Shown here piece by piece: positions 1-9,360 of a stretch of 64,000 bases of DNA; position 1 is the first letter of the stretch; every line of letters begins with the position of its first letter. This DNA comes from CAVVGZ01 sp963841845 (lineage in GTDB: Bacteria > Chloroflexota > Anaerolineae > Anaerolineales > Anaerolineaceae). Both the position numbers and the translations under genes were made by a program. Location of the stretch: contig CAWJEG010000013.1 in NCBI GenBank assembly GCA_963841845.1, forward strand, positions 496,001 to 560,000, given 5' to 3'. The notes beneath the pieces were generated by a model that saw only the letters and a list, made by a program, of their open reading frames with translations, searched no databases and was not told the DNA's origin.

Positions 1-282
1 CTTGACAGCAAGCTCGATTCCAATTTTTGCTTCGGATCCGAATGGGGCATGGGTGCCAGTCAGGGGTTGCAATGCGCCAACAATTATCTTTTCCGGTAAT
101 TCTGCCGGCATTTCTTCCTCGACTGGTGCTGGAGTTGCTGTGATCACCACTGTCTGGACTTCTCCTTCAACTATTTTTGTAACTTCAACAACTTGCGGGG
201 TCGGTGCCGGTCCACAACCATTCAGGAGCAGCATGAAAATGGTTGTGAATACCAGTAGGGTTTTTATCGTCTTCTTATTCAT
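1..282 (-). CDS. ABC-type branched-chain amino acid/amide substrate-binding lipoprotein, N-terminal part
   Basis: Only the first 94 codons lie in the window; the gene continues beyond base 1. Translation gives a lipoprotein signal peptide (MNKKTIKTLLVF..., hydrophobic core, lipobox LNGC at about residues 19-22), a Pro/Thr/Val-rich linker, then IIVGALQPLTGTHAPFGSEA, which is the start of the periplasmic-binding-protein type 1 fold seen in LivK-like receptors (family knowledge). The ATG at 280-282 has a strong ribosome-binding site (GGAGG, complement of 287-291) at a 4 nt spacing. The protein should be tethered to the outer face of the membrane and deliver a small ligand to an ABC permease encoded outside the window. 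The ligand cannot be told from this fragment. Confidence 0.75.
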   Translation of the reverse strand, partial: MNKKTIKTLLVFTTIFMLLLNGCGPAPTPQVVEVTKIVEGEVQTVVITATPAPVEEEMPAELPEKIIVGALQPLTGTHAPFGSEAKIGIELAVK

Positions 283-811
283 TTATCCTCCTAATTCAGA
301 TTGTACATATAATTTTTAAACATCAGGCAGATTGAATTAACACCAGATGTCCGACACGAATTTAGTTTTCAATCAGGTTCGCCAACATATCCACCATTAA
401 CTAAAAAAATCGCTTATTATATTTTGTTGTTTTATCGTTCGAAGTAATTTAATGGAGTTAATAACGGCTCGCACGATTATCAGATCGATAAGGTACCATT
501 TACTCCAATCAAGATGTAAATAAAACCAACTGTAAAACCATTATACTTAATCATCATTACGATACAAATTAGATACGCAAGAGACCTGGGTAGTATTCAC
601 AATCTGCTTATGACAATCATTATGATCATTATAGGGAGATTAAAAAAAAAGTCAAATTCTAAACTTTATCGATTTTCAGGCATACTTTAAATTTCCGATT
701 CTTTTCCAAAATTCCTAACCGTTGACATACCCTCATTTGTGACCTGTTAATTTGAAACTCGCATGACAACTGCTTCGTATATGATATGAATAGAAAATTC
801 AGGAGTAATCG
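283..811. other. Gene-free divergent intergenic region
   Basis: 529 bp between the divergent substrate-binding lipoprotein and the sigma-factor operon. No coding potential or RNA gene is seen. It holds an imperfect Fur-type palindrome at 611-625 and a TTGACA hexamer at 722-727, which has only a poor -10 (TGTTAA) 17 nt downstream. A TATGAT at 780-785 is an alternative -10 nearer the sigma gene but has no clear -35. The promoter of the sigma operon is therefore not resolved. Confidence 0.5.
611..625. promoter_or_regulatory. Possible Fur/Zur/PerR-type operator
   Basis: TGACAATCATTATGA matches the 7-1-7 Fur box model TGATAATNATTATCA at 12 of 14 defined positions. It lies about 200 bp upstream of the ECF sigma start and about 330 bp upstream of the divergent lipoprotein start. 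A Fur-family repressor is encoded at 34144-34590. Sites like this occur by chance in AT-rich DNA, so the call is tentative. Confidence 0.3.
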
Positions 812-1387
812 GTGACCAAACTAGATGCAGATCTGCTCAGGCAGATCAAGCAGGGAGATGACCTTGCTTTTACAACCCTGTTGGATCGCTTCCAGGCACC
901 GGTTTTCAACCTCTGTTTTCGAATGCTTGGCAACAGGCAGGAAGCAGAGGATGCTGCTCAGGAGACATTCTGGCGTGCATACCAGGGGATAAACAAATAT
1001 GACCCAAACCGTTCTTTCACGACCTGGCTATTATCCATTGCAGCGCATTATTGTATTGACCTGCACCGTCACCGGAGTCTACCAAGTTTCTCGATGGATG
1101 TTTTACCGGAAGGGAACATCCCGGATCCTTCACCGAATCCCGAAAAATCAGTAATCGATACAATGAAACAGGTACAGGTGCAGCAGGTGATCTCATTATT
1201 AAAACCAGAGGACCGGGCAATGATAATTTTATTTTACTGGTACGATTTTTCAGAGCTGGAAATTGGTAAAGCGCTTTCCCTATCGGTCAGTGCGGTAAAA
1301 AGTCGTTTACACCGTATCCGTAAACAACTGGCAACTCTATGGATGCTATCCGAAAAACAATTTTCACCCGCAACGGAGGGGACATGA
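812..1387 (+). CDS. ECF-type RNA polymerase sigma-70 factor
   Basis: 191-residue sigma factor. Region 2 is visible at about residues 20-85, with the characteristic EAEDAAQETFWRAY helix and a W-containing FTTWLLSIAAHYCID segment. Region 4 lies at about 130-180 with a helix-turn-helix (LEIGKALSLSVSAVKSRLHRIRK). There is no region 1 or 3, as usual for extracytoplasmic-function sigma factors. Start is GTG at 812, chosen because AGGAG at 801-805 is correctly spaced. It overlaps the next gene by ATGA, so sigma and a putative membrane anti-sigma are translationally coupled. By family precedent it would direct an envelope-stress regulon and probably its own operon. Confidence 0.9.
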   Translation: MTKLDADLLRQIKQGDDLAFTTLLDRFQAPVFNLCFRMLGNRQEAEDAAQETFWRAYQGINKYDPNRSFTTWLLSIAAHYCIDLHRHRSLPSFSMDVLPEGNIPDPSPNPEKSVIDTMKQVQVQQVISLLKPEDRAMIILFYWYDFSELEIGKALSLSVSAVKSRLHRIRKQLATLWMLSEKQFSPATEGT

Positions 1388-1923
1388 CCAGTCATCGGCA
1401 TTTTGAGACCTTGATTTTCTCAGGAAAATCATTAACTCCAGCTGAACAAAATTACCTCGTTGAACATCTCAAAGCTTACCCAGAGTGCGAAACCATATTT
1501 AATTCCTGGCAGGATATACACAAGCAAATCCAATTGGTGCAAGTGGTACACCCGTCATCCAATTTTGTTGAAAAGTGGAATTTGGAGCTCGATAACCGCA
1601 AAATGCTTGCCCGTGACATGCAGGCTAAAAAAATGCTCCTTTTTACAGTTGCTGGGGCATTCCTGGCATTGTTGATTGCTTTTGGGTTGACAATGGTATT
1701 GGCTTCTCCTGCAGATCTCATTGTCGGCCTTGTCAAATCACTGAATAATTTAGTCTTATTCTTTAACCTGCTGCGTATGTTCACTACCACGGTATTTAAG
1801 ATCTTTCCACCCATCATACCTTTCTATTACACCCTTGTTATTACCTCCACTTTCTGCCTGTTGACTATTCTATGGATTTTTTCAATCTGGCGGCTTTCTA
1901 CTCAAGGAGTTAATACAAAATGA
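1384..1923 (+). CDS. Membrane protein, probable anti-sigma factor
   Basis: 179 residues from the ATG at 1384, preferred over an in-frame ATG at 1339 because GGAGG lies 4 nt upstream and the ATGA overlap with the sigma gene is typical of cognate pairs. The first ~85 residues are soluble and resemble the N-terminal helical part of anti-sigma factors (LTPAEQNYLVEHLKAYPECE...), but the HxxxCxxC zinc motif of ZAS proteins is absent. Two hydrophobic segments follow, at about residues 90-115 and 145-170. Position, size and topology suggest it holds the sigma factor at the membrane. Sequence identity to known anti-sigmas cannot be judged here. Confidence 0.6.
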   Translation: MTSHRHFETLIFSGKSLTPAEQNYLVEHLKAYPECETIFNSWQDIHKQIQLVQVVHPSSNFVEKWNLELDNRKMLARDMQAKKMLLFTVAGAFLALLIAFGLTMVLASPADLIVGLVKSLNNLVLFFNLLRMFTTTVFKIFPPIIPFYYTLVITSTFCLLTILWIFSIWRLSTQGVNTK

Positions 1924-2948
1924 GAATTTATAAAATCACCCGTTTCATTTTGCTGCTAATCATTTTTTTTGCACTGGCAGCACCCTCCCCTGTATATGCC
2001 CAGGGTCCGGATGGAGACAAAATAGTATTGGGTGGAAACTATGAATTACTTGACAACGAAGTGCTTAATGGCGATCTCGTAATTTTTGGGGGAGCCGCTA
2101 TGCTGCAGCAAGGATCCTTGGTAAATGGTCAAGTTGTTCTTGTTGGTGGATCACTGGATGTAAAAGGTACCATACATGGCAGCGTCACAGCCATCGGCGG
2201 GACGGTGAACCTCGGGGACACTTCTGTTGTAGATGGTGATGTAAATACGGTTGGCACTTCTCTTAAAAAAGCGGATGGAGCAATTATTCGGGGTGATACC
2301 TCTATTCAGCTTCCTGGCAGAATTAATATTCCCGAAATTTTACCTTTCACATCTGGGGCAGCACCTGGAGATAAACAGGTCAATCCTGTAATTAATGGAA
2401 TTATCACACCTATTCGAAATCTTTCTTGGGGAGTATTTCAGGTACTTGTAATAGCAGCATTGGCCGCACTTTCAGCCCTTTTCTTTGAAAAACCGATCGC
2501 CAGAATGGGTAATGCGATTACCAGGCAGCCAATCCAATCCGGAAGTTTGGGATTGCTTACTGCGATTGTTGCCCCCGGAATATTGATTATCCTGATGATA
2601 ACAATCATTTTGATTCCTTTAGGTTTTTTAGGGATTATTATTTTGGGCATGGCTTATATCGCCGGTTGGATCGCAATGGGTTATGAGGTAGGCAGGCGCC
2701 TATCAACCGGTGTTCACCAGACCTGGGCTGCTCCTGTATGCGCAGGATTAGGAACCATGCTGCTTACATTTGTGTCACGTGGAATCGGATGGATTCCCTG
2801 CGTTGGATGGATTCCAGGAGCGCTTTTAGGAATTCTGGGATTGGGAGGTGTAATCCTAAGCCGTTTTGGATTTTATGCTCCCCAATCAGAGATACTGGAT
2901 AATCAAATAGATAAACCAATTGAGATAAATAACGGGGATTCGAAATAA
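1920..2948 (+). CDS. Membrane-anchored bactofilin-like (polymer-forming) protein
   Basis: 342 residues. A signal peptide (residues ~1-28, ending PVYAQ) precedes a short-period repeat of small and hydrophobic residues (NGDLVIFGG, NGQVVLVGG, HGSVTAIGG, DGDVNTVG), the beta-helix repeat of bactofilin/polymer-forming domains. The C-terminal half holds three or four hydrophobic stretches rich in Gly and Ile. It overlaps the upstream gene by ATGA, so it belongs to the sigma operon. Bactofilin-type proteins scaffold envelope machinery, which fits a sigma/anti-sigma envelope-stress operon. That role is inference from the repeat pattern and context. Confidence 0.7.
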   Translation: MRIYKITRFILLLIIFFALAAPSPVYAQGPDGDKIVLGGNYELLDNEVLNGDLVIFGGAAMLQQGSLVNGQVVLVGGSLDVKGTIHGSVTAIGGTVNLGDTSVVDGDVNTVGTSLKKADGAIIRGDTSIQLPGRINIPEILPFTSGAAPGDKQVNPVINGIITPIRNLSWGVFQVLVIAALAALSALFFEKPIARMGNAITRQPIQSGSLGLLTAIVAPGILIILMITIILIPLGFLGIIILGMAYIAGWIAMGYEVGRRLSTGVHQTWAAPVCAGLGTMLLTFVSRGIGWIPCVGWIPGALLGILGLGGVILSRFGFYAPQSEILDNQIDKPIEINNGDSK

Positions 2949-2976
2949 CAACATTGTTTGAAAGCGGAGATATAAA

Positions 2977-3829
2977 ATGAAAAAAAACACCCTGATAATT
3001 CTTATGATCCTCGCTGCATTGTCCTTATCATGCACCCTTACAATACCGATTAAAGAAACCGTGACTCGTGAAATACAAACGTTTGAAATAAGCGAAGACC
3101 TGGAGGATTTTGCGGCTCCCATCGAGTTGGAAATAAATATGGGGGCTGGTGAATTGATCATCAGTAAAACGTCAGGAAAAATTCTTACCGGGACGATTGA
3201 TTATAACTTTCAAGCACTAAAGCCATCTCTGACTATTTTTGAAAATGAAATTCAGATAAGTCAAACTGAGGAAGTATCTGCATCATTACCGATTGGAAAA
3301 TTAGTTAATAAATGGGATTTGCAAATTGGTGATGTTGCTACAGGTTTAACTCTCAACGCCGGCGCTTACAACGGAATTTGCGACCTAACCGGCATACCCC
3401 TGACTGCTTTAACCATTAATGATGGAGCAAGTAATAATAAAATCGTATTCCAGGAATTAAATCCAGCAGACATGCAGGTACTTACCTACACTACCGGCGC
3501 CTCCAATGTCACGATGGAAGGTCTTGCCAACGCCAATTTCAGCAAGATGTCCTTCACAGGAGGAGCTGGTTCATATCTGCTTGATTTTGCGGGATCATTA
3601 AAACGTGACGCTGAAGTAGAGGTTGATCTGGGAGTTGGGTCCATGACAATAATCATACCGGATGGAATCTCCGCAGAACATTCGGTTCAATGGGGAACTT
3701 ACAAATGTAGAATTTGAGGGTGTTTGGGATATTGAAGAGGGGATATACAAGACCAATGGCCAGGGCCCCATCCTGGATATTGTTGTTGACATTAATCTTG
3801 GAAAATTAATATTAATCCACCAGGATTAA
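2977..3829 (+). CDS. Toastrack-type (LiaF/DUF4097-like) lipoprotein, frameshifted near the C terminus
   Basis: Lipoprotein (lipobox ALSLSC at about residues 15-20) followed by an all-beta body with repeated short strands (EINMGAGELIISK, LTLNAGAYNG, FTGGAGSYLLDF), typical of toastrack domains in envelope-stress proteins. The frame used from 2977 stops at 3717, but the next frame continues without a stop to 3829 and reads FNGELTNVEFEGVWD... The splice that best restores a strand is after codon GAA at 3676-3678, with one extra base at about 3679. Last gene of the sigma operon, 28 bp after the bactofilin-like gene, with its own GGAG site. Confidence 0.6.
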
Positions 3830-3837
3830 TATTAATT
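3804..3837. terminator. Perfect inverted repeat between convergent genes
   Basis: 15-bp arms (3804-3818 and 3823-3837) with the 4-nt loop ACCA, located where the sigma operon and the nadD cluster converge. The stem is almost entirely A/T with a GG/CC tip, and the restored stop codon of the toastrack lipoprotein lies inside the right arm. Likely a bidirectional terminator, although the low GC content makes it a weak one. Confidence 0.5.
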
Positions 3838-3845
3838 AGTAGAAT

Positions 3846-4445
3846 TTACGCTTGATAGTACCTGGAGTCTAAGATCATCTGGTAGACTTCCGGAAGAAGA
3901 TAATATTGAAAGGGTCTTCCCTGGGAGATCCTCTCCCTAATTTGGGAAGAGGAAATCTCCAGCAACGGAGCATCAATAAAAGTCACTTTTGTGGTGATTC
4001 CAGGTATCTTTTCTTCTAAATCCTCAAGATCGATTCTATCGCCAGGGCGGCGCATTACCCCCAACCCATCACAGGACCAGATAAAATCAATGGGTTCATT
4101 CCATTTTGGCAAATTTCGCAAAGAATCTCCACCCATTAGGTAATAAATCTCATCATTGACAAATTTTTCCTTTAAAAGGCGTATTGTGTCAATTACATAA
4201 TGGGGTCCTGGGCGGTCTAGCTCTATCGTTGATAATGTAAAATTTGGATTTTTTTCTATTGTCTTTATTACCAGTTTCAATCGTTGATCCGTTGGACTGA
4301 TACTCTGACCCAATTTATGGGGAGGAGCTGGGGTCAGTACCCACAACAGCAAATCAATCCCAAGTTGAAATCGGGCCTCATCTGCTAATATCAGGTGCCC
4401 CATATGAGGGGGATCAAAAGTCCCACCAAAAATACCTATGCGCAA
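3846..4445 (-). CDS. nadD: Nicotinate-nucleotide adenylyltransferase
   Basis: Transfers AMP from ATP to nicotinate mononucleotide, the penultimate step of NAD synthesis. The N-terminal IGIFGGTFDPPHMGHL contains the HxGH nucleotidyltransferase motif, and SSSQIRERI near the C terminus matches the SxxxR motif of the family. Length 199 residues is normal. I chose the TTG at 4443-4445, one base after the obgE stop, because NadD proteins normally begin at the (M)RIGIFGG strand and AGGAT precedes it. An in-frame ATG at 4469 would add eight residues and overlap obgE. Last gene of the minus-strand housekeeping run. Obg-NadD adjacency is widespread in bacteria. Confidence 0.92.
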   Translation of the reverse strand: MRIGIFGGTFDPPHMGHLILADEARFQLGIDLLLWVLTPAPPHKLGQSISPTDQRLKLVIKTIEKNPNFTLSTIELDRPGPHYVIDTIRLLKEKFVNDEIYYLMGGDSLRNLPKWNEPIDFIWSCDGLGVMRRPGDRIDLEDLEEKIPGITTKVTFIDAPLLEISSSQIRERISQGRPFQYYLLPEVYQMILDSRYYQA

Positions 4446-4446
4446 A

Positions 4447-5706
4447 TTAATCCTGCCATTCCAGTTCATACATTCCGATATGAACCGTATCTCCCGATTT
4501 GATTCCTGCTTTCCTCAACGCGTCTTCCAAGCCGATTGTCCCAATCAGCCTTTGAAAACGGCGGATTGAACCATCATGTTCCCAGTAAGTCATTGCAGCC
4601 GAACGTTCAATTCGTTCTCCACTTACCCGCCAGCCATCATCGGTCTTTTCAATCTGGTAATCCCTGATATCTTTCTTCGTCCGATAAACAGGGATTTCAG
4701 ATACTTGTTCCTCATGAGGAATCTTAGTAAGCAGTTCCATCGTTTTTTTAAGCAGCGAATCCAGATTATCTCTTGAAAAAGCAGATATCGCAAAAGCAGA
4801 ATACCCGAATTTCGCTAATTTTTCTTTGATATCAGGCCATTTTTGTTGGACCTCTGGAAGATCAATTTTATTAATTGCAACAATTTGATACTTTTCCTGA
4901 AGGTTCGGATCAAATAATGCCATTTCATTATTAATCTGAGTAAAATCGGCAATGGGATCCTGTGAAAGACCATCTAACAGGTGGATGATTATCCGCGTGC
5001 GCTGAATATGACGCAGAAAACTATCTCCCAATCCTACACCAGCATGAGCACCTTCTAATAAACCGGGAATATCGGCAACAACGAATGAATTATCCAGGTC
5101 CATTTCAACCACACCCAGGTTTGGCTCAATTGTGGTGAATGGATAATCACCAATTTTAGGAGTGGCCTTGGTTATTGCCGCCAGCAAACTCGATTTTCCG
5201 GCATTTGGCACTCCAACTATTCCCACATCAGCAATTAGTTTCAATTCGAGTTTTAACAAACGCTCCTGTCCCGGTTCGCCTCTTTCAGCAACCCGGGGAG
5301 CTTGATCTCTTGAATTTGCAAATCTGGCGTTCCCTCTCCCGCCCCGCCCACCGCTGGCAATTACCAATTGCTGACCAGCGCTGGTAAGATCCCCCAGAAT
5401 CTCACCTGATTCTGAGTCATATAAAATTGTTCCGGGAGGAACATTTACAACAAGAGGTTCCGCAGATCGACCGGTTTTCTTGGAGGTTCCGCCATTTTTT
5501 CCGTCATCGGCAATATATTTCTTTTTATAATGGAAGTGTGAAAGGGTATTCAGGGTAATTGTAACTTCAATGACTACATCCCCACCCCGGCCGCCATCCC
5601 CGCCATCAGGTCCTCCCCTGGGAACATATTTCTCCCGGCGGAAATGAACCATACCATCTCCACCTTTTCCAGACCTGACCATAATTTGGGCTTCATCTAT
5701 AAACAT
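4447..5706 (-). CDS. obgE: Obg/CgtA ribosome-associated GTPase
   Basis: 419 residues in three domains. The Obg fold at about 1-158 carries glycine-rich loops (GGKGGDG, GGPDGGDGGRGGD). The G domain at about 159-330 has G1 GVPNAGKSS, G3 DIPGL and G4 NKID. The C-terminal OCT domain starts near residue 340. Obg binds the 50S subunit late in assembly and responds to ppGpp (family knowledge). The gene is intact, lies 1 nt from nadD and 50 bp after the upstream GTPase gene. No clear Shine-Dalgarno precedes the ATG. Confidence 0.97.
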   Translation of the reverse strand: MFIDEAQIMVRSGKGGDGMVHFRREKYVPRGGPDGGDGGRGGDVVIEVTITLNTLSHFHYKKKYIADDGKNGGTSKKTGRSAEPLVVNVPPGTILYDSESGEILGDLTSAGQQLVIASGGRGGRGNARFANSRDQAPRVAERGEPGQERLLKLELKLIADVGIVGVPNAGKSSLLAAITKATPKIGDYPFTTIEPNLGVVEMDLDNSFVVADIPGLLEGAHAGVGLGDSFLRHIQRTRIIIHLLDGLSQDPIADFTQINNEMALFDPNLQEKYQIVAINKIDLPEVQQKWPDIKEKLAKFGYSAFAISAFSRDNLDSLLKKTMELLTKIPHEEQVSEIPVYRTKKDIRDYQIEKTDDGWRVSGERIERSAAMTYWEHDGSIRRFQRLIGTIGLEDALRKAGIKSGDTVHIGMYELEWQD

Positions 5707-5756
5707 AGTAGTAAAATTCTTTGTCTTTCCATTATTTTTAATTAGCCAATAAAAAT

Positions 5757-7082
5757 CTAAATTGTTCGCTCAAATTTTTTTGTAAGAACATCCTTCAAGG
5801 TCGGATAACCAATCTCCTGAAGTTCATAGCGTACCCGCTGGAGAGGTTTGTTAATTTTTAATATCCGGGTAAGATCAATAGGTGTTGCGGAGATAACCAG
5901 GTCAACCGGAGTTGCATTGATGGTTTCTTCCAGATCAGCCACCATTTTTTCCCCGTATCCCATAGCTGGTAATATTGCTCCAGTTGTCGGATATTTATTA
6001 TATGTATCGAGGATCGAGCGTACTGCAAATGGTCGTGGATCGACAATTTCTTTGGCTCCATAGCGGCGAGCCGCTACCCAGCCTGCTCCATATGCCATTT
6101 CACCGTGTGTGAGAGTGGGACCATCCTCAATTACAAGAACACGTTTTCCAAGGATAGCTGCTGGATCGTCTAAAAAGAGGGGCGAAGCCGCTTCAATAAC
6201 GACTGCATCCGGATTCATCTTACGAATATTGTTCCGAACCTGTATCACATTTTCTGGATTGGCTGTATCGATTTTATTGATTACGAAAACATCTGCCAGA
6301 AGTACATTGGTTTCACCGGGATGGTAGGTATTTTCATGTCCTGAACGATGAGGATCAACGACTACAATCGATAAATCGGATTTATAAAAAGAGAAATCGT
6401 TATTTCCTCCATCCCATAGGATGATATCCGCTTCATTCTGAGCCTGCTCAAGAATGGCGCCATAATCCACACCTGCGTAAACGATCATGCCGTTATCGAT
6501 ATGAGGTTCGTACTCTTCCCGTTCTTCGATCGTACACTCGTGTTTAACCAAATCACTGTAATCTGAATATCGTTGTACCTTTTGTTTTACTAAATCCCCA
6601 TAAGGCATAGGATGCCGGATGACTGCAACTTTGAACCCCATATCCCTCAATATAAGTGAGACTCTGCGGGTTGTTTGACTTTTTCCAGACCCGGTCCGGA
6701 CTGCACATATGGATACAACCGGTTTTGTAGATTTCAGCTGGGATGAATTCGTTCCCATAAGACGGAAATCAGCCCCGGATGCTAAAACGATTGATGCTTT
6801 TTCCATTACGTATTTGTGGGGAACATCACTATACGCAAAAATCACCTGTTGAATATTCTTTTCCTGAATGATCTCACCCAGGTCTCTTTCAGAATATATG
6901 GGTATCCCCTCCGGATATAAATCCCCGGCTAATGCTGCTGGATATTTCCGGTTATCAATATTGGGAATCTGGGTTGCAGTAAAGGCAACCACGTCATAAG
7001 CAGTATTTCCACGGAAAAACACATTGAAATTATGAAAATCCCGCCCGGCAGCACCCATTATTACTGTTCGAATTTTTTCCAT
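5757..7082 (-). CDS. Cyclic 2,3-diphosphoglycerate synthetase-like P-loop protein
   Basis: 441 residues. The N-terminal ~130 residues form a Rossmann-like domain (VIMGAAGRDFHNFN). A P-loop follows at about 140 (AVRTGSGKSQTTRR), then VFVINKIDTANPENV, which is a GTPase-like NKxD motif. The whole pattern matches bacterial homologues of archaeal cDPG synthetase (CpgS). In methanogens the enzyme cyclises 2,3-diphosphoglycerate, but in bacteria the substrate is not established. An AGGAG ribosome-binding site precedes the ATG. The gene sits between argS and obgE, a few kilobases from pgk and gap, so the glycolytic three-carbon pool is a plausible connection. The product is inferred from homology memory only. 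Confidence 0.8.
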   Translation of the reverse strand: MEKIRTVIMGAAGRDFHNFNVFFRGNTAYDVVAFTATQIPNIDNRKYPAALAGDLYPEGIPIYSERDLGEIIQEKNIQQVIFAYSDVPHKYVMEKASIVLASGADFRLMGTNSSQLKSTKPVVSICAVRTGSGKSQTTRRVSLILRDMGFKVAVIRHPMPYGDLVKQKVQRYSDYSDLVKHECTIEEREEYEPHIDNGMIVYAGVDYGAILEQAQNEADIILWDGGNNDFSFYKSDLSIVVVDPHRSGHENTYHPGETNVLLADVFVINKIDTANPENVIQVRNNIRKMNPDAVVIEAASPLFLDDPAAILGKRVLVIEDGPTLTHGEMAYGAGWVAARRYGAKEIVDPRPFAVRSILDTYNKYPTTGAILPAMGYGEKMVADLEETINATPVDLVISATPIDLTRILKINKPLQRVRYELQEIGYPTLKDVLTKKFERTI

Positions 7083-7121
7083 ATTTTTTTCTCCTAAACA
7101 ATTTTTATTAAATATTGATCG

Positions 7122-8880
7122 TCACATGGCATCCGGAGCCTCAATTCCTAAAAGGAAAAGAATATTTTTTATCGATTGCCTTGCTGCAGCCACCATTCTT
7201 AAACGGAAAATTTTTACGTGTTCTTCAGCCTGGAGCACCGGACATTGGTTGTAAAAATCATTAAAAGCACGTGCTATATCATAACCCAGGTTGGATATGT
7301 ATAACGGCCGAAATTCATTCGAGGCTTTTTCCACTTCGTCCGGGAGCCGCGATATCAAATCAATTAATTGGATTTCCGGCTCGCTTAGTTCATATTTCAG
7401 GTGGGAGGTTTCTGATAACTCGCCCCCGCTTTTTTTCAAAATACTGTTGGCTCTGACAAATGCATACTGGATGTAAGGAGCCGCCTGGCCATTAATATCC
7501 AAAGCGGTATTCCAATCAAATGTTACAGTTTTTGTGTTTTCCCTTGAAAGCATTGGGTATTTAATTGCCCCCATAGCAACAGCCAAAGCAATCTTCCGCT
7601 GTGCTTCCTGGGGTAAATCCGGATTTTTTGCCTTGACTATTTCTAGCGCACGTTCAGAAGCTTCCTGGATTAGATCCTCGAGCAGGACAACCGTTCCATC
7701 TCTGGAAGACATGGTCACATTCCCTGGTAAATTGACAATTTCATACGCCAGATGGTAGCAATATTTAGCCCAGTCGTACCCCATTAATTCCAGTGTTTTA
7801 AAGATTTGCTGCATATAAAGCGATTGCCGGACATCAATTATATAGACAGATCTTGATAGTTGATATTCTTCAAATTTCATTTTTGCGAGTGGAAGATCCT
7901 TGGTTGAATAAAGTGAAGTTCCATCAGACCGCAGGACAACCAGGACCCGATATTTTTCTTTTTCCCCGAGAATCTCATCCAGCGGGACAATAACTGCTCC
8001 CTCAGGTCTCTCGTCTCTGGCTATCTTTTTCGCGATTAGTTCCTGGACAAATTCCTTTCCAATTTCTTCCACCTCGCTTTCAAAATAGATCCGATCAAAA
8101 TGAACATCTAACTGTTTATAAATCTGCTCAAATCCATCCAATGACCACTGCCTTGTTCGTCTCCACAAGGCCACAACACCCTCATCCCGCTTATCCCATT
8201 GCACAAATAATTGGCGGACTTCAGTTTTAGCCTGCTCTGATTCTTCATACTTTTGGTCGGCTTCGGAATAGATTTCACCCATCCAGCGTGTTTTATCTTC
8301 ACCTGGAGCCTCTCCCGCAATGGTTAGATTGATAGTTCCATAGCCACTTGATTACATGTAATCCGATATCGCCAATGTAATTTGCCCGCACGACATCAAA
8401 TCCAGCAAAATCCAGCAATCGGCAGATGGATTCACCCAGGATAACATTTCTTAGATGCCCGACATGAAATGCCTTGTGAGTGTTTGGTTGAGAGAACTCA
8501 ACCATTATTTTCTCTCTTCTGGCGCCGCCCCTGCCAAACTGTGCCGCTTCCTGGAGGACCCGGTCAATCACCCGCCTGGAATATTCTCTGGTATCAAAGT
8601 AGAGATTTAAATACCCGTTTTTTGCCTCAATACGTGCAAAACCCTCTAAATTATCCAGGTCAGATGCCACCAACACAGCCAGTTCCTGAGCTCTTTTATT
8701 CACAACGATGTTTTTTCCGGTGTGAGCCTCTTGGGCAGCCAGTTGAAAAAAGGAAGTAGAGATGCCCCAATGACCCGAAAATGGAATCCACTTCCATTGA
8801 ATTTTCGTTTCAGGCAGGTTGTTCTGGATACAAAATTTGTAAATTCTCTGGGTTACGTTTTTTTGTTCATTATCAAACAT
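7122..8880 (-). CDS. argS: Arginyl-tRNA synthetase, frameshifted
   Basis: Two abutting frames together encode one class I synthetase of about 585 residues. The first (8880 to the stop at 8299) holds the N-terminal domain and the HIGH-type motif HVGHLRN. The second carries the catalytic core, a KMSKS-like MSSRDGTV and the C-terminal DALR anticodon-binding domain (RMVAAARQSIKNILFLLGI). The second frame stays open upstream of its first ATG (8282), and the homologous join WNY|NLTIAGEAPGEDKTRWM is restored by removing one base near 8331. Because argS is essential, sequence error or a second copy elsewhere is more likely than real loss. Possible -10 TATACT at 8918-8923. cDPG-synthase-like gene 39 bp downstream. 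Confidence 0.93.
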
Positions 8881-8960
8881 AATTGACCCTGGCGCAGGAT
8901 TTTGCCATATCTTTTGAAGTATACATCACTTCTGGTAGCTATAATTAATTAATAACAAGA

Positions 8961-8991
8961 TTAAAGCGGGAGTGGGTACCTCCCGCTTTAA
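8961..8991 (-). terminator. Intrinsic terminator of rpsT
   Basis: Perfect 12-bp stem (8961-8972 with 8980-8991), GC-rich at the loop end, 7-nt loop, read on the minus strand 56 bp after the rpsT stop and followed by a U-rich tract (TTTAATCTTGTTATT). It separates rpsT from argS. Confidence 0.8.
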
Positions 8992-9046
8992 TTAGCTTTG
9001 AAATAAATTTGATGAATGGAATTAAATTGGAATTTTCTGAACCAGA

Positions 9047-9316
9047 CTAATCAGCCAACTTAGCATTCATTTTCTTCATTAATCTACTTTTTCGCCGGGC
9101 GGCGTTATTCCTGTGGATTATTCCTTTTTCCGCCGCTTTGTCCAAAGCAATAACAGCCTTCTTTACGCTTTCTTCGTATTGCACCTTATCAGTGCCTGCA
9201 ATCGCCAGTTCTGCTTTTCGAACCATTGAACGAGCCGTCCCGCGATAGATTCGATTTCTCGTACGACGTTTCGCATTTTGCTTATTGCGTTTTATTTGCG
9301 ATTTAATATTTGCCAA
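9047..9316 (-). CDS. rpsT: 30S ribosomal protein S20
   Basis: 89 residues, strongly basic, beginning ANIKSQIKRNKQNAKRR, which is the diagnostic S20 N terminus, and containing HRNNAARRKSRLMKK. S20 binds 16S rRNA early in 30S assembly. Start decision: an in-frame TTG at 9320-9322 directly abuts the GGAGG (9323-9327), whereas the second TTG at 9314-9316 is 6 nt from it and gives the family N terminus (M)ANIKSQ. So a TTG start at 9316 is called. It has its own promoter (9361-9389) and terminator (8961-8991), so it is probably transcribed alone within the cluster. Confidence 0.95.
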   Translation of the reverse strand: MANIKSQIKRNKQNAKRRTRNRIYRGTARSMVRKAELAIAGTDKVQYEESVKKAVIALDKAAEKGIIHRNNAARRKSRLMKKMNAKLAD

Positions 9317-9360
9317 AACCAACCTCCATTTACAACTCTATCCATAATTTGCAGTGCTAG

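Noticed and set aside
2..319. A 105-residue plus-strand reading frame at the left end
   Set aside because: It is antisense to the lipoprotein start on the minus strand, which has a signal peptide, lipobox and GGAGG site.
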